Positions 21,133 to 33,895 are shown, counted from the stretch's first letter. The stretch is DNA of 64,000 nt from Calendula officinalis (GCA_963853835.1 OY970823.1:11922001-11986000), one strand, 5' to 3'. The notes: generated by a model from the letters alone, not told the origin. Program-made: numbers and translations.

Positions 21133-23737
21133 ATACAAATCAAACCCAGTTTAATTAGTAATCATCAATAAACATTCTCTAAAATATATTATAAACCCAT
21201 AATTAATATTTTAGGCCTAGAATCCATATATCACATTCTCGCCGCAAGGTTTGGGCACTTCCTGACGAGACATGTTGTTTCCGGTAGGTAACATCCTTAC
21301 CGATCGTATCAAGACTTGACACGATTCCTAGGGGACGTAGAATCTTTAGACTTATAACTTATTACAACCTTGTACAATATAATTGTACATTTCTAAGTTA
21401 GTAATAAAGTCTACTATGTTTATTCTACTCAAGTACTTTTTGGGCCGGGACTCCCACTATCACCAAACTAGATCAGACCATCTAAGACAGTGTGATGCTC
21501 TGCGCCGGGACTCCCGATTATCACAGAACCTTACGCACCCTGACACTCGCAATGATTTCAATCCATATCTAAGGTTCTTTATCCTTACAATATGAATATC
21601 GTTGAACAAGTGAGGTGTTCCATTAGGTGGATCGTACTTAGATCTAAGATTTTCTTGGGTTTGTTTAAGTCTTAAACTAAACTTAAACCTTTATTCCAAT
21701 CTTAATACTTGTTTAAAATGTGTGACTTGTGAATTTAGGAATTCTAGAAGACACCTTTTTAAAGCTTAAGAACTTTTCTTTAAAACTTATTGTTTCAAGA
21801 ATTGCGTGGCTTGTATGTATGCCTAAAACGAGGTATACAAAACATTTTACTAAGTTTTGTGAAAAACCTTATCTATAATAAAACTTACTTGTTTTATCTT
21901 TCTTGAAAAACTTTAAAACTTATGTTAAACTTTTAATTCTTTTATGATTCATAAACTTGAAACATAAATCTAGTTTAACACACCTTGTTTTTCACATGTT
22001 TAACAATGAAATTAAACATTTGTTTTGACTTACTAGATTCGACCAAAACTTATGTCTTAGCGACACATTTATAAACTTTGTGATTTTCTTGTGTAGCTCC
22101 CACTAGCTCCAACAACCATGATGGAACTTAAGCAAACACGATCACCGGTCTATATTTGGTGAAACAAGTAAACTTATTATATAAAGACTATATATAATAA
22201 TTCTTAGTTTGTTTTAAACCATTCTTACATTTAACTTGAACTAGTTAAATATAGGTTATAAAGTTTTCTTGTTATTTATCCCTTGATCATTAATCTACTA
22301 TCTTACATGACTTGTAAAATACTTATATTATACTTGTATAATTATCTAGTTATAATAACTTACAAATTTATACACCTTATAATAATATATAACTTTGTAT
22401 ATTTCGAGTTAATTATATAATTTCAACTTGTACAATTTCTAGTTATAATGAAATCATAACTTTGTACTTTCTAGTCTTAATTATATAATAACTTTATACA
22501 ATAACTAGTTATACTATTATCCTTTAAGATCAAAATAACATTATCTTTTTTAATGTTCCATTTAATCTTGTATTTAATATATATACATACATATATAATA
22601 TATATATATATATATATATTATTTACAAACTTGTAATATTCTAATAAGAATATTACATCTAATTTATACGTATGTATTTTAACTTAATCTAATTAAAATA
22701 CGTATAAACTATTTTATCTATTAAAATTCATTTTCCTTGAAATATTTAAAATTCCAAAAAAAAATTATATATATATATATAAATAAATACACCTTGTTAA
22801 TTTTAGAACTCTAAAAATTAACACTTATTTTAATCTTATTAATTAGTTAAACCCTAATCTAGTTCTTGATCAATTAAAAGTAGGGTTTTGACTTTCTTGA
22901 TCAGAAATATTATTTCTTAAAAGATATTCTAATCAATCCTATCTAAATAGTAAACTTTGTTTAAATTCTAAGATAGATTATAACCTTAATAAATTTATTT
23001 AAACTTTTTAATCCAAACCTTATAGACAATAAAACTTTGTCTAAGTTTCTAGGTTTAAAGAACTAGTTTTAATAAATTTACTAAAACAATAATTAAACCT
23101 AATAAACATGAACTTGCTTAATTATCTAGGCTTTAGATTATTATCTTAATTAATTCTTTTAACTAATTAAACTACACTAGTTTAATGTTTTTGGTCCTAG
23201 GTTATTACTAGGGTATTTCGAAATTCCTTAAAGACTAGGAAACTTTTCCACCAATTAAACTAGGCTAGTTTAATCAAACTTGGTGTCCAAGCAACCTCCT
23301 TGATTTCGAAAACTTTGAGAAAAGGAAAGAATCTTTTTTGACCAATTAAACCAAAAACTTGGTTTAACATACTTGATCCTATATTTTGAAGATCAAATAA
23401 TAAGGAAAGAATCCTCTTGATCAAGAACATTGAAATTCTTGATCCTAGGGTTCTTCCTAATTTCGAATACACTAGGGTTAGGATGAGAAGCTTTTTGATC
23501 AATTAAACAAATCTTGTTTAACATACTTGATCCTAGGGTTCTTTACAATTTTCGAAAATTCTAGGGTATTAGAAACCTTTTGAGAAATTAAACTAGACTA
23601 GTTTAATATTCTTGGTCCTAGGGTTCTTACCCTTTTCGAAAAATTAAGAAGAAGAAAAAGATATTGGAACAAAAAGAAAACTTAAATTAAAATAAACAAA
23701 CAAACTTTGTTAATCTAGTTTAGATTTCTAAACCAAC
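21133..23737 (-). other. Leader of nested copia element
   Basis: 2.6 kb, very AT-rich, without a supported gene. Repeated imperfect phrases such as CTAGTTTAAT plus CTTGATCCTAGGGTTCTT recur between 23150 and 23640. Short TA runs lie at 22590-22620 and 22765-22785. It lies between the primer site and the gag start, so it corresponds to a long untranslated leader. Confidence 0.65.
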
Positions 23738-23749
23738 GCTCTGATACCA
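23738..23749 (-). other. tRNA-Met primer site of nested copia element
   Basis: The minus strand reads TGGTATCAGAGC, one base inside the LTR start at 23751. Confidence 0.85.
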
Positions 23750-23750
23750 C

Positions 23751-24534
23751 TGAAGGGTTTCATTGTAACTGATCGACCACTTGGATCAACCTCCTAGTAA
23801 ACTTGAATCAACCACACTGACCAAGAACATGAACTCGTTCTTGACCGGTTAAAACCAACTAGCTGATTTAACCCCTAAAAGCGGAAGTGGGATTAAACCT
23901 AATCCTTAAACCCTAATGGATTGGGATGTTGGAAATCTAGATTAGATAAACAAGAAAGAAACCTTGTACGAAAAACTCGAACACACACACACATACTTGT
24001 GGTGTTCGATGAACTAATCAAGAACCCTAGGGTTCTTGGTTCGACTTCGTACAAGAGGGGAGAGAGGAAAGAGTGTTCCATGAATCATACCTTAGTTAAT
24101 GCTTAAGATGAGTCCACTGATGATTAACACGACGATCGATCCTCTAGATGATCACTTGCAACGATCTTGATCTTCGAAACTCGAAGAACACGAAGAACGA
24201 ACGAAGAACGAAGAACACAAAGGGTTGTGTTCTTGGTTTGGCCGAAAATCGAAGGGGAGAAGGAGGGGGGTTTTCGTATGGTGATCTAGGGTTGTTGAAC
24301 CACAATAAGGGAACCCCATGCCTTCTATTTATAATAGAAGGACTTTCATTATGGCCCTTCTAGTTTTATTAAGATTAAACTCTTAATTAAACTTATCCTT
24401 TTACACTTACATCCCTTATAGTTTAACTAGTTTATTATTGTTGCACTTAACTATTAAATGTCTAGTATTAATACACTAATATATTTCGGTACCCATATAC
24501 ACGAAATATATACTTGTATTTATACTTTTAATAA
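23751..24534 (-). repeat. 5' LTR of nested copia element
   Basis: Partner of 20137-20918; the true end may extend further right to about 24570 or beyond, where the left copy is deleted and cannot be compared. Confidence 0.82.
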
Positions 24535-24687
24535 TTAATTATATAATTACCTTTATATAATTTATACAACAATATTATCCAATTACTTATATGATTTAAT
24601 AGCTTTAAATCACATTATGGAAAATTTATAATTAACACATTGTATATTTACTCAACTAGTAAATGTACAAGTACTTTTATTAATTAG

Positions 24688-25410
24688 TTAGTGGACTTTA
24701 CCCTTACCTTGAGGAGTAGGGGTGGACTTCTTCTTCTTGGAAACCTTTGCTTCCCGAATTGCAAGGACGGAATGTGTTGGGTTGGGCTTTCTTTTGGTGA
24801 TGGTAGACTCGGCGGTTTTCAACATACCATGAAGCTCCATGATGGACTTGTCCATCCCATGCATATGATAGTTCATTACAAAATGTTCATATGATGTAGG
24901 AAGTGACCTAAGGATAAAATCCACAGCCAATTCCATCCCAATGGAGAAGCCTAACTTCTCCAAGCGTTCCACGTTTGCTTTCATATGCAACACGTGAGCA
25001 ATCACATCCCCGCCTTCGAGGAGTTTGCAATCAAGCATATTCTTGAGGCACTCGTACTGCTCTAGCTTTGCTTGTTGTTGGAACATGTCCTGCAACTGTA
25101 CAATAAGCTCGTAAGCGTTCAAATGATCCATTTGCTTTTGCAAATCAGGAGTCATTGTGGTCAACATTAAACATGAAATGTCCTCATTTTCTTTCATGAG
25201 ACGTTCATGTGCATCGTGTGCTGCTTGAATTGCATCCTCCCCTGGTTCATTGGGAAGAGGTCCTTCAATTACGTGCATCTTTTCTTCATGGCGGAGAAAA
25301 AGTTTTAATTGTCTCTCCCAATAAAGGAAATTTGCACCATTGAGTTTCTCCTTTTCAAGGAAAACTCTTAAAGAAACATTGGTGGTGGTGGTGGGGTTTG
25401 AAGATGCCAT
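24688..25410 (-). CDS. Copia gag of outer element
   Basis: 240 codons from ATG 25410, the first ATG after the leader. It has the UBN2-type gag layout: an N-terminal LNGANFLYWERQLKLFLR segment (DUF4219-like position), a helical core with LMLTTMTPDLQKQ, AYELIVQLQDMF and CKLLEGGDVIAHVLHMKANVE, then FILRSLPTSYEHFVMNYHM. It ends in a Lys-rich tail with no CCHC knuckle and no protease, so the 3' part was lost, presumably with the nested insertion. Gag would form the cytoplasmic particle. The segment itself is open, but the element is not functional. Confidence 0.9.
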   Translation of the reverse strand: MASSNPTTTTNVSLRVFLEKEKLNGANFLYWERQLKLFLRHEEKMHVIEGPLPNEPGEDAIQAAHDAHERLMKENEDISCLMLTTMTPDLQKQMDHLNAYELIVQLQDMFQQQAKLEQYECLKNMLDCKLLEGGDVIAHVLHMKANVERLEKLGFSIGMELAVDFILRSLPTSYEHFVMNYHMHGMDKSIMELHGMLKTAESTITKRKPNPTHSVLAIREAKVSKKKKSTPTPQGKGKVH

Positions 25411-27209
25411 CTATTAAAATAGCAAAGTAGTTTTAGTTAGTTTGATGGCTCCTTGTAAATATATTACCCAAAACTTTTTTATTTAACAAGGGCTAAGAAT
25501 CCGTATTTCACAATACATTATGATGGGTATGCCGCGGATCATAATATAAAGCTATTCCCGGTGGTATCCATTGTACCGGTTCATAGTCGACACTATAACC
25601 TCTTAGGTTTTTGCGGGATCACTTGACAACCATTGTGTCAATTGGCATGTTCGATCCCTACGTGCACTAACCTCAAATCAAACTTTAAATGACTCGGTTT
25701 CGCTCGAAAATCATTTAAAACCTAGTTTGAAGTTTGTAAATCGACCATCTAGATTCACGATAAGCCCATAACTAAATTGGCTCAGTTTCGCTCGACAACC
25801 AACTTAAATAAGGAACTTATACTCATCTTCATCTTGCTTCACAAGGCACGGCTCGGTTTCGCTCGACAACCGACCTTGCTCCACAAGACTTAAGTGGTGA
25901 CATTCTAATGGATAGTGCAAGATTTACATTTTGTGAGAAATCAAATAAATCATCCAACATGATAGGCGATGAAACATTTTGACTATAATTGTTCGGCTAA
26001 TGCACGACGACCAATCATAGAAAAATGAGTCACACTCACCATCCACGCTGTCTATTCAAAATCGGCTGGGCTAATGCACGATAACCAACTTTGTCTAGCA
26101 AGATTTGGGTGGTGTCAACATTTGAATAATAGAAATGATAGTCTCAAAACGGGTTTTTATTTTCTTTCAAAATTTTGATTAATTACTTTTGTGACAAAAA
26201 CAATTTTCTCCTTTTAATTAATCTATAGCGAGTGATTTAATTAAACCATTTTTAATTAATTAATTTATTTAACATTGCGAAAATCTAACAAACAAGCAAA
26301 TAAATAATCATCACACGCATACAACAAAAATTGGTAACATGCACAAACCCTATGCGTTTTTCCCGTGAGCCAACCCGGGATAAACATGGTCAACTACGGA
26401 CAAATAATGTCCTTCCATGTTAGCTCCCACTAAATGCGCCGTCTCCATTAGACTTCATCGAATCCAAGGTTGCATAGACATCACTTCATGATTCCATTTG
26501 GTTGTATCATGACCTTCATTTTACAAGTACATAGAAAATAGAGAAATGGCAAACACGCCACGAAATCCTACTAACTAGTACAATTACAAATGAAAAACAA
26601 TGGTATGCAAGCCATAATTAATAAATATTACATACCGAAATTAATAAATTATTAATTATAAACCATTGTGACAAAGTCACCAAATGAATAACAAATTAAT
26701 CATTTATGATTACACAAGGCAGAAATTTAGTCAGTTTAATCACTGAGGATTAAGCTGTCACAGAATCTGACAGTTTAATCACTTATGATTAAGTTGTCAC
26801 GAAACTGACTGTTTAATCATCAATGATTAACCAGTGAAGAATTTCAACAAATCACTCATGATTAACAACCAAACACACGGCAAAAGATCAAGGGCATAAT
26901 GGTTACCAATCTACTAGCTACTACATACATGAAAGCTAAAATGGTGTGCCAACAACCATTCATAAAATATTTTGACAAAGATTTGAAATAAAACACTTAA
27001 GGCACAAAGAATCTTTGCATGCAATAAATTACATACATCAACACAAATATATGCATGCATGCATTTCATGCCAAAATCATGACAAGCATATAAGTGTGTG
27101 AGTCAAAATATTTTGGGTTTAGCAAGGCTAAAGCCCGAAATCTTAAATTTGGCAAAACCGATCCTCAAATCGTTTTCAAGCCCGAAATGTACACGAATCG
27201 GTTAGAATA
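25411..27209 (-). other. Leader of outer copia element
   Basis: 1.8 kb without a gene. It contains repeats of a GGTTTCGCTCGACAACC phrase (25690-25880) and a related GCTAATGCACGA phrase (25990-26080). Three more copies of the LTR-type TTAATC/GATTAA palindromic unit lie at 26740-26860, so this unit is not confined to the LTRs. Confidence 0.65.
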
Positions 27210-27222
27210 GGCTCTGATACCA
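27210..27222 (-). other. tRNA-Met primer site of outer copia element
   Basis: The minus strand reads TGGTATCAGAGCC, one base inside the LTR that starts at 27224. Confidence 0.88.
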
Positions 27223-27223
27223 C

Positions 27224-27942
27224 TGTTGGATTTTGGTGGTATCTAAAACGCAGTGGAAACGTATGTTTAAAAATAAATTTAACCACCAAGATTCACCAAT
27301 GACCGAATCTCTAAACCCAAATCGTGCAACAAAGAAGAGAAAGAGAACATCATACCCTCGAAGACACCCGCAAGAATAATGATGAACTCTTAGATGGTTG
27401 ATGGTCACATAGTCGTTCCCCTCTACCGTTGATCCACACCGAGTAAGCGATTCCTTCCGAGTTGCTAACCCGACATCGAAAAATGCTCAAGAAATCTTCT
27501 TAGATTTTCGGTAACCAAACACTTATGTTGAGAGAGAAAAGCGATTTTGCATTAACCTTAAACAACCTCCCACATCTCTCTTAAATAGATAAGAGAGCAA
27601 GTGGAGGTGGGTGGAAAAGCTCTACATGCATTGAACCAAAAAGTGGTCCAATAGAATTAAAGCAAGCATGTGGAGAAAGTAGTGGCTTTCCTTAACATGC
27701 ATTGGACCATTAAATGGCATGTGACCCGATAGGCTCGCGCGTCATCGGCCATGGTACCCGTAAATGTGTGTCGGTGGGCACTAAATTCTGACAGTATAAT
27801 CACTTATGATTAAGCTGTCACGGGGCTGGCAGTATAATCACCTATGATTAAGTTGTTACGAATCTAACACTTTAATCACCTATGATTAAGGTTACGATTC
27901 TAAAAGTTTAATCATCTATGATTAAGGTCACAAATTCTAACC
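27224..27942 (-). repeat. 5' LTR of outer copia element
   Basis: 719 bp, plus-strand start TGTTGG. It lacks about 95 bp and one palindromic unit present in the left LTR. Followed by the target duplication CTTCTC at 27943-27948. Confidence 0.88.
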
Positions 27943-27948
27943 CTTCTC

Positions 27949-28534
27949 GCGTGCAACCTTTTGACCTAGATTTCACCGCCTTCCGACCTAAACTTTGGTT
28001 CTTCGGCATCGGTTGCACTGGTCGAACACGATGCTTATTTTTCTTTCGGGTGATTCTAGAGGTCCTCTGAGATGAAGTTGTTGTTTATATTGCCTTTGAT
28101 AACTTCGGCACCGGCGAAGAGCCAGATCTAGACATCCATCTCCGTTTTCCGCGCGAGGGAAGCGACGATAGATCTAGGATTCCGGTACCTTGTTTGTTTA
28201 ATCCAACCAGAATCGGGTTAACAAGATAAAAAATGACTGGGTTGTTCACTTACAGTGAACACAAGTGATTAAAGTGATTGGGGTTGTTCATCGATGACCG
28301 GTATTGTTCATAATATGGATTTTGTTCATCGGATATGGTTTTGTTCATTGTTGTGTGTTATGTCCGCCTTCCAAAATTGAAGATCTTATTACGTTTGCCA
28401 ACTTTTCGAGGAACACAACAATTTAGTTTAGTAATTTATTTGTGAATTGTACATTATTTGTCTTTGTTCATCAAATTTGTTTATCTATGTTCATTAACTT
28501 TATTTTTTTTGTTCATCACTATGTTTATTTATGT
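27949..28534. other. Right flank of copia insertion, no gene supported
   Basis: GC-moderate DNA to about 28200, then a stretch with many GTTCAT repeats (28225-28540). Short open frames only. The first part may continue the sequence left of 15497, since the retrotransposon split one target site. Confidence 0.5.
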
Positions 28535-29812
28535 CAATACAAGAAAATTCCGATATAGCTACGGAAAGTTGCAACGAAATCGATTCCGTAGCAATTTTGC
28601 AACGGAATATGCTACGGATTGAGGTTCCGTAGCAATTTTGCTACGGAATATGCTACAGAATTTCAAACTGTAGCAAATCTAAGATTAGCTATGGAATTTT
28701 GTTACGAAATCGGAACACGTAGCTAGTTTGCTATGGAATTTACTACGGAACTTGATTCCATAACTATTCAGCTATGGAATATTGCTACGAAAATGAATTC
28801 TGTAGCTAATTTTCTATGAGGAAAATATCCGTAGGTAAATCGTTACGGAAAATGTTATGGAACTTAATTCCGTAGCAGGTTTGCTACAGAAAAAAATTCC
28901 ATAACAAATATGCAACGGAATATTGCTACGGAACTTGATTCCGTAACTATGCTACTACGGAATGTTGCTATGAAAACGAAATTGTAGCTAATTTGCTATG
29001 GGAAAAATATCCGTAGCTAATTCGTTATGGAAAATGTTATGGAACCCCATTCCATAGCAAGTTTGCTACATGATGAAATTCCATAGCTAATATGCAACGG
29101 AATTTTGCTACGGAAGTAGAGTCCGTAACTATTCTGCTACGGAATCTTACTATGAAAATGAAATTGTCGCTAATTTGCTACGGGAGAAAAATCCGTAGCT
29201 AAATCTTTTATTATTTTGCAATAAATAGCGAAAGCGAGACGATAGTTCTCTGTCGGGTGAGAGAAGAGAATTGCTACCAAAATTGTTATGGAACTTCCAT
29301 TCATAGCAAGTCTGCTATGGGATTCAATTCCGTAGCTAATATGCAACGGAATTTTGATAAGGAACTAGATTCTGTAACTATCCTGCTACAGAATCTTGCT
29401 ATGAAAATGAAATTGTAGCTACTTTGCTACAGGTAAAAAAAATCCGTAGCTAATTGTTACCGAAATTGTTATGGATCATCATTTCGTAGCAAGTCTGCTA
29501 CAGGATGAAATTCCATAGCTAATATGCTACGAAATTTTGCTACTTAAGTAGATTCCATAACTATTCTGCTACAGAATCTTGCTATGAAAATGAAATTGTA
29601 GCTAATTTGCTATGGGGATGCAATTCCGTAGCTAATATGCAACGGAATTTTGCTACGAAACTAGGTTCCATAGCTATTCGGGTACAGAAACTTGCCACGA
29701 AAAATTACGCTGTAGCTACTTTGCTATGGGGGACATATTCGTAGCTAATTTGCTACAAATTGCCTTTCCCTAGCTTTTTTGCAAAAAACTTGCTACAAAA
29801 TTTGTTATAAGA
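28535..29812. repeat. Palindrome-rich tandem repeat block, possible CACTA remnant
   Basis: A 20-25-bp motif around GCTACGGAA and its complement TTCCGTAGC is repeated dozens of times in alternating orientation; for example, 28627-28646 is a near-perfect palindrome, CCGTAGCAATTTTGCTACGG. A higher-order unit of about 183 bp starts at 28909, 29093, 29341 and 29522. The third interval is longer because about 70 bp of unrelated DNA is inserted near 29212-29275. The left boundary CAATACAAGAAAATTCC is close to the CACTACAAGAAAA end of plant CACTA transposons, whose subterminal regions carry such repeats. No matching right end was found. Confidence 0.6.
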
Positions 29813-30660
29813 AACCAGGTTGATCGGGTCCGGGTTAGTCGGTTTCGAGTTTTTCGGATCAACCCGATCTGGTTCTTTATGGAGTTTGTTCGTGTAGATC
29901 ATGCGCATTTTTGTCATTTTACATCTCTACATAGATTTAATGTTAGTGACTTTTTTCGTGTTTTACAAATTCCCGCCATGTTTTGGAATATAGGAAAACG
30001 AAATGATACTTGGATAGCCTTCACATCTTTTGATGCAGTTAATTGACAATATATTGAAAAATAAAGGTGTATAAATTGCAATAGTAACGCAAAAGTGAGT
30101 TGTACATTGTAGAAATAAAGCATTATAGTTGTCCCAATTACTCATTCAGTAAGTAGTTAAACTAAGTTCAGTAACAATGTTGCCGAGAATAATTTATAGT
30201 TAGTTGAGAATGAGTCTCACTTCTTTTGAATAAAATGATATTAATTATGTTTAATATTTTAAAAAGTAAGGGTAAAAGAGTAATTTCACTTTATTAAAGT
30301 AGTTAGTATAAAAGGGTCTCACTTTTTTACCAAATAAGGTAAGTTTTAAAATTGTATCACTTATTTTGTTCTACCTCTAAATAGAAAGTGTATCACTTAT
30401 TTTGATACGAATATATATAACAAACCAATCCCAATTTGTTTATTTAAAATAAGAAATTCGTTAACACGGTTATAATTTTAGCACCGATGTTATTTTGTGC
30501 CACTACCGATGTAATTTGACAAAATTTTATGCCACTGCGGATGTAATTTAACAAACTTTGATATGGATTTAACATTATAACGACACTATGTGCTCTAAAA
30601 ATACTACTCTTAGCACCGTGTAACAATATTTTAAAACTCGGATTTTAAATTAAATTGGTC
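29813..30660. other. No gene seen; possible degenerate MITE
   Basis: AT-rich DNA. Near 30330-30410 the phrase TGTATCACTTATTTTGATAC and a related upstream copy resemble eroded small-transposon ends. Two units of about 42 bp (GATGTAATTT with TGCCACT) lie at 30480-30560. Only short uninformative frames are present. Confidence 0.4.
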
Positions 30661-30664
30661 ATGC

Positions 30665-30965
30665 TTTAAAAACGCTCCCAATTAAAGACGTATGTTGCAC
30701 CATAACCAAAGTGTTCCCAATTAAATAAGTTTTTACACACCTTTTTAACGTGGTGCCAAATAACCACGTTTTTTGTAGCGACTTTAAAAAGTGTGCCACA
30801 TAACTAAGTATTTGACACGGTCTATAACAATTTATGCCATATAATCAAGTATTTGGGACGGATTATAAACTGTCTGCCGAACATTTAAGTATTTGACACA
30901 ATATGTAAATATTTATGCCAAACAACTAATTATTTAGAACGCCTTCTAACATGCATCAAATACTT
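30665..30965. repeat. Degenerate 41-bp tandem repeat
   Basis: Units start at 30804, 30847, 30887 and 30928 with the common frame AAGTATTTGACACGG then TTATGCCA; older units extend left to about 30665. Identity between units is moderate. Confidence 0.65.
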
Positions 30966-31486
30966 AAGCATGTAGATAATTCAATTACTTATATTTATTA
31001 CTAATAAGATATCCACACAATGCAGTGACAAGTATTGTGTAAGTATATTATCACAGGTTATAGGATATACTGAAATATATAAAAGGGTACAAAGTAATTT
31101 CAAATTACTTAAATTTAAACCTGTAATGACAAATAACTAAATATTGTTGACGTAATACAAAATAATAAATGAATTTAATTTCGAATTATAATTCAAAACA
31201 AGTTTAAAAATACTCTTAAAATACGGGTAGCTAGTTTTGTAGGTGTTTGTACAAAATTTAAATTTTACTTTCTAACTATTTATAAGTAATAACGAAAAGC
31301 TTATAACTACTTTTATTTATTGAAAAGCAGCATGACGAGGGACTAATTGTAACAGTTACCTAATACTTAAGGGCTAAATTCAGTAACTTTCTCATCCTTA
31401 AATAACGAACCATGGAAACACTTGCGCAGACGCAGCACTTGAAACCCTAATAATAGCCGGAGCTTTCGCTTGAGAAAAAAACTGTA
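30966..31486. other. No gene seen
   Basis: AT-rich DNA with no long frame. GC content rises from about 31380 toward the exon-like segment that follows. ATG 31401 opens only 11 codons. Confidence 0.5.
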
Positions 31487-31822
31487 ATGGCCGTTTACAA
31501 TGTGGTTTAGAAGCAGCGGAGAACCGCCATCGCCGAGTGCATACGAGATGTGCACGGTGATCCTTATACCGGAAAAGTCAAGCATAAACCCCAAAACACC
31601 ACTATGTCCGGCAAGCATAAGCAAAAGCTCATGAAGAAATAGCGCCGGGTATATTAACTCTTATTTTTATGTATTTTACCGTTTGATATGTTAAAAAAAT
31701 TGCTTGTTACACGACTAATTGATATGGTAATTTGAAAAATTTACTGAAAACTCAACATCAGAAAGAAATTGTGGAAAAGGGGCTAATTACCATGGAAGAT
31801 ATCGAGATGATTGTTGCTGATG
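31487..31822 (+). pseudogene. Broken two-exon host-type gene fragment, function unknown
   Basis: From ATG 31487 one frame reads through a TAG (31508-31510) and another TAG (31640-31642) to a GT donor at 31649-31650. A second coding segment lies behind an AG acceptor (31760-31761), covers 31762-31822, and ends at a GT donor (31823). Phases agree: exon 1 ends in phase 0, and exon 2 is 20 codons plus one base. The protein is small and basic (MSGKHKQKLMKK) and then KGLITMEDIEMIVADG. Both stops are single G-to-A changes from Trp codons if Trp was original, which is inference. No further exon is visible. It resembles a decayed copy of a small conserved nuclear gene, but I cannot name it. Confidence 0.5.
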
Positions 31823-31872
31823 GTATGTGTTCATAACTAAGTTAATGTGAACGCTCTATTTATTAGTGAACA

Positions 31873-32045
31873 TTATGTTTATTAGATTTGGTTCATCATT
31901 GATGTTAATGTTGCATATATATTAGTATTTAAAGAAGTGGTTCACCAATGAACGATTCGTCTGTTTATTAGATTTGATTCATCATTGATGTTAATGTTGC
32001 ATATATATTACCATTTAAAGAAGTGGTTCACCAATGAACGATTTC
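31873..32045. repeat. 86-bp tandem duplication
   Basis: Two units, offset 86 bp (31891 and 31977 mark the same base), differ at a few positions. They contain the phrase TTCACCAATGAACGATT. Confidence 0.8.
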
Positions 32046-32951
<906 letters not shown>

Positions 32952-33676
32952 ATATAAAACCTTTATTAATTAAAGAACTAATTGTAACCAATAGATTAAA
33001 AATTGAATGGACCAGATCCAGAGATCTAAAACACGCACATAGGAAACAATATTGGACAAAAATATAGTTTGAGAGGGTATTTAGGGAAATGACCAGACTC
33101 TTTCCCCTAAACCTTTTCACGTGAGATCAAAATAGGGTTTTTTAGGATATGTTTTTCTCTAGACAAGAATTTCTCCAAACGACGATTTCTCCACACTACG
33201 ATTCTCTCACGATGATTCCCTCTCTTTTTGTCAAATCCGATTGCGTCGATTACAGATACGACGCTCTGTGTTGCTTCGATTTCAAATATTACCTTTGATT
33301 TCGATTTCAGAGACTGGTTCTAAAAGGTATGTTATTTTTTGTGCTTGAGATTTGTGTTTATAGAAGTTATTTTATATCTGAGCTCTTATTTGAGGTCCTT
33401 TGACAGCTCTCTGTCAACATAAGGTTTGTCGGTCAGTTTCCTCAATATTTTTACTCGGTCTAAGGTTTCTTGGGTTATAACTTAGATGTTTAGTTAATAC
33501 ATGTGTGATTTTATAAGGTATTTCATTTGTGATTTTCATCATATAATCAGTAAAAAAATGATATGTGAGATGAGTATGTATTTAAATTTTAATGACCCAA
33601 AACCTATTGCATTTGCATTTTCATATGATAATACGTTTATGTGCACTGGAAAAAGGTTTATGGTTTGTATATGTAA
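32952..33676 (+). other. Possible transcribed leader exon and intron, no ORF
   Basis: A G-box CACGTG at 33118-33123 is followed by pyrimidine-rich, UTR-like sequence (33150-33330) and a GGTATG donor-like site near 33327. No coding potential is visible before 33677. A gene start here is only a suggestion. Confidence 0.3.
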
Positions 33677-33895
33677 TTATATTATGAAGATATACCAAAA
33701 AAAAAAAGAAAGCCAAAGGTAGTACAAAAGGAAGCACTAGAGGAAAAGGAACTGAAAAAGGAACTGGAAAAGGAGAAGGAAACTGAAGAGGCGACTTATG
33801 CAAAAATCCTAAAAGAAGAAAAGGAAAGCTACTACAGAAGCAAGCAACAAAGGATAAGGAACCGAAAAAAAGAACGAGAAAAACAGAAGAGCTAA
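33677..33895 (+). CDS. Lys/Glu-rich coiled-coil coding fragment
   Basis: One frame is open from 33677 to TAA 33893-33895, about 72 codons without an ATG. After a basic PKKKRKPK stretch it has ALEEKELKKELEKEKETEE, a heptad-like charged helix, then YYRSKQQRIRNRKKEREKQK. The AG before ATATACC near 33688 could be a splice acceptor. The low complexity may be an artefact of purine-rich DNA, but the heptad pattern and basic tail are protein-like. No family is recognised. Confidence 0.35.
   Translation, partial: LYYEDIPKKKRKPKVVQKEALEEKELKKELEKEKETEEATYAKILKEEKESYYRSKQQRIRNRKKEREKQKS

Larger units (their letters stand above)
20137..24570 (-). mobile_element. Nested, internally deleted copia element
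   Basis: LTR-like repeats at 20137-20918 and 23751-24534 face a tRNA-Met primer site (complement of 23738-23749) and a 2.6-kb leader. Only about 65 gag codons remain before the sequence enters the left LTR, so most of gag, all of pol and part of one LTR are missing. The right boundary is uncertain. The element sits between integrase and gag of the outer copia element. Confidence 0.75.
15503..27942 (-). mobile_element. Degenerate Ty1/copia retrotransposon with a nested element
   Basis: Two long terminal repeats (15503-16346 and 27224-27942) are flanked by CTTCTC (15497-15502 and 27943-27948). Reading from the right on the minus strand: 5' LTR, tRNA-Met primer site, 1.8-kb leader, gag, nested element, then broken integrase, RT and RNase H, a 3' noncoding region, purine tract and 3' LTR. 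The order integrase before RT is diagnostic of copia. The pol region needs several frameshifts and stops, so the element is dead. Confidence 0.88.
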
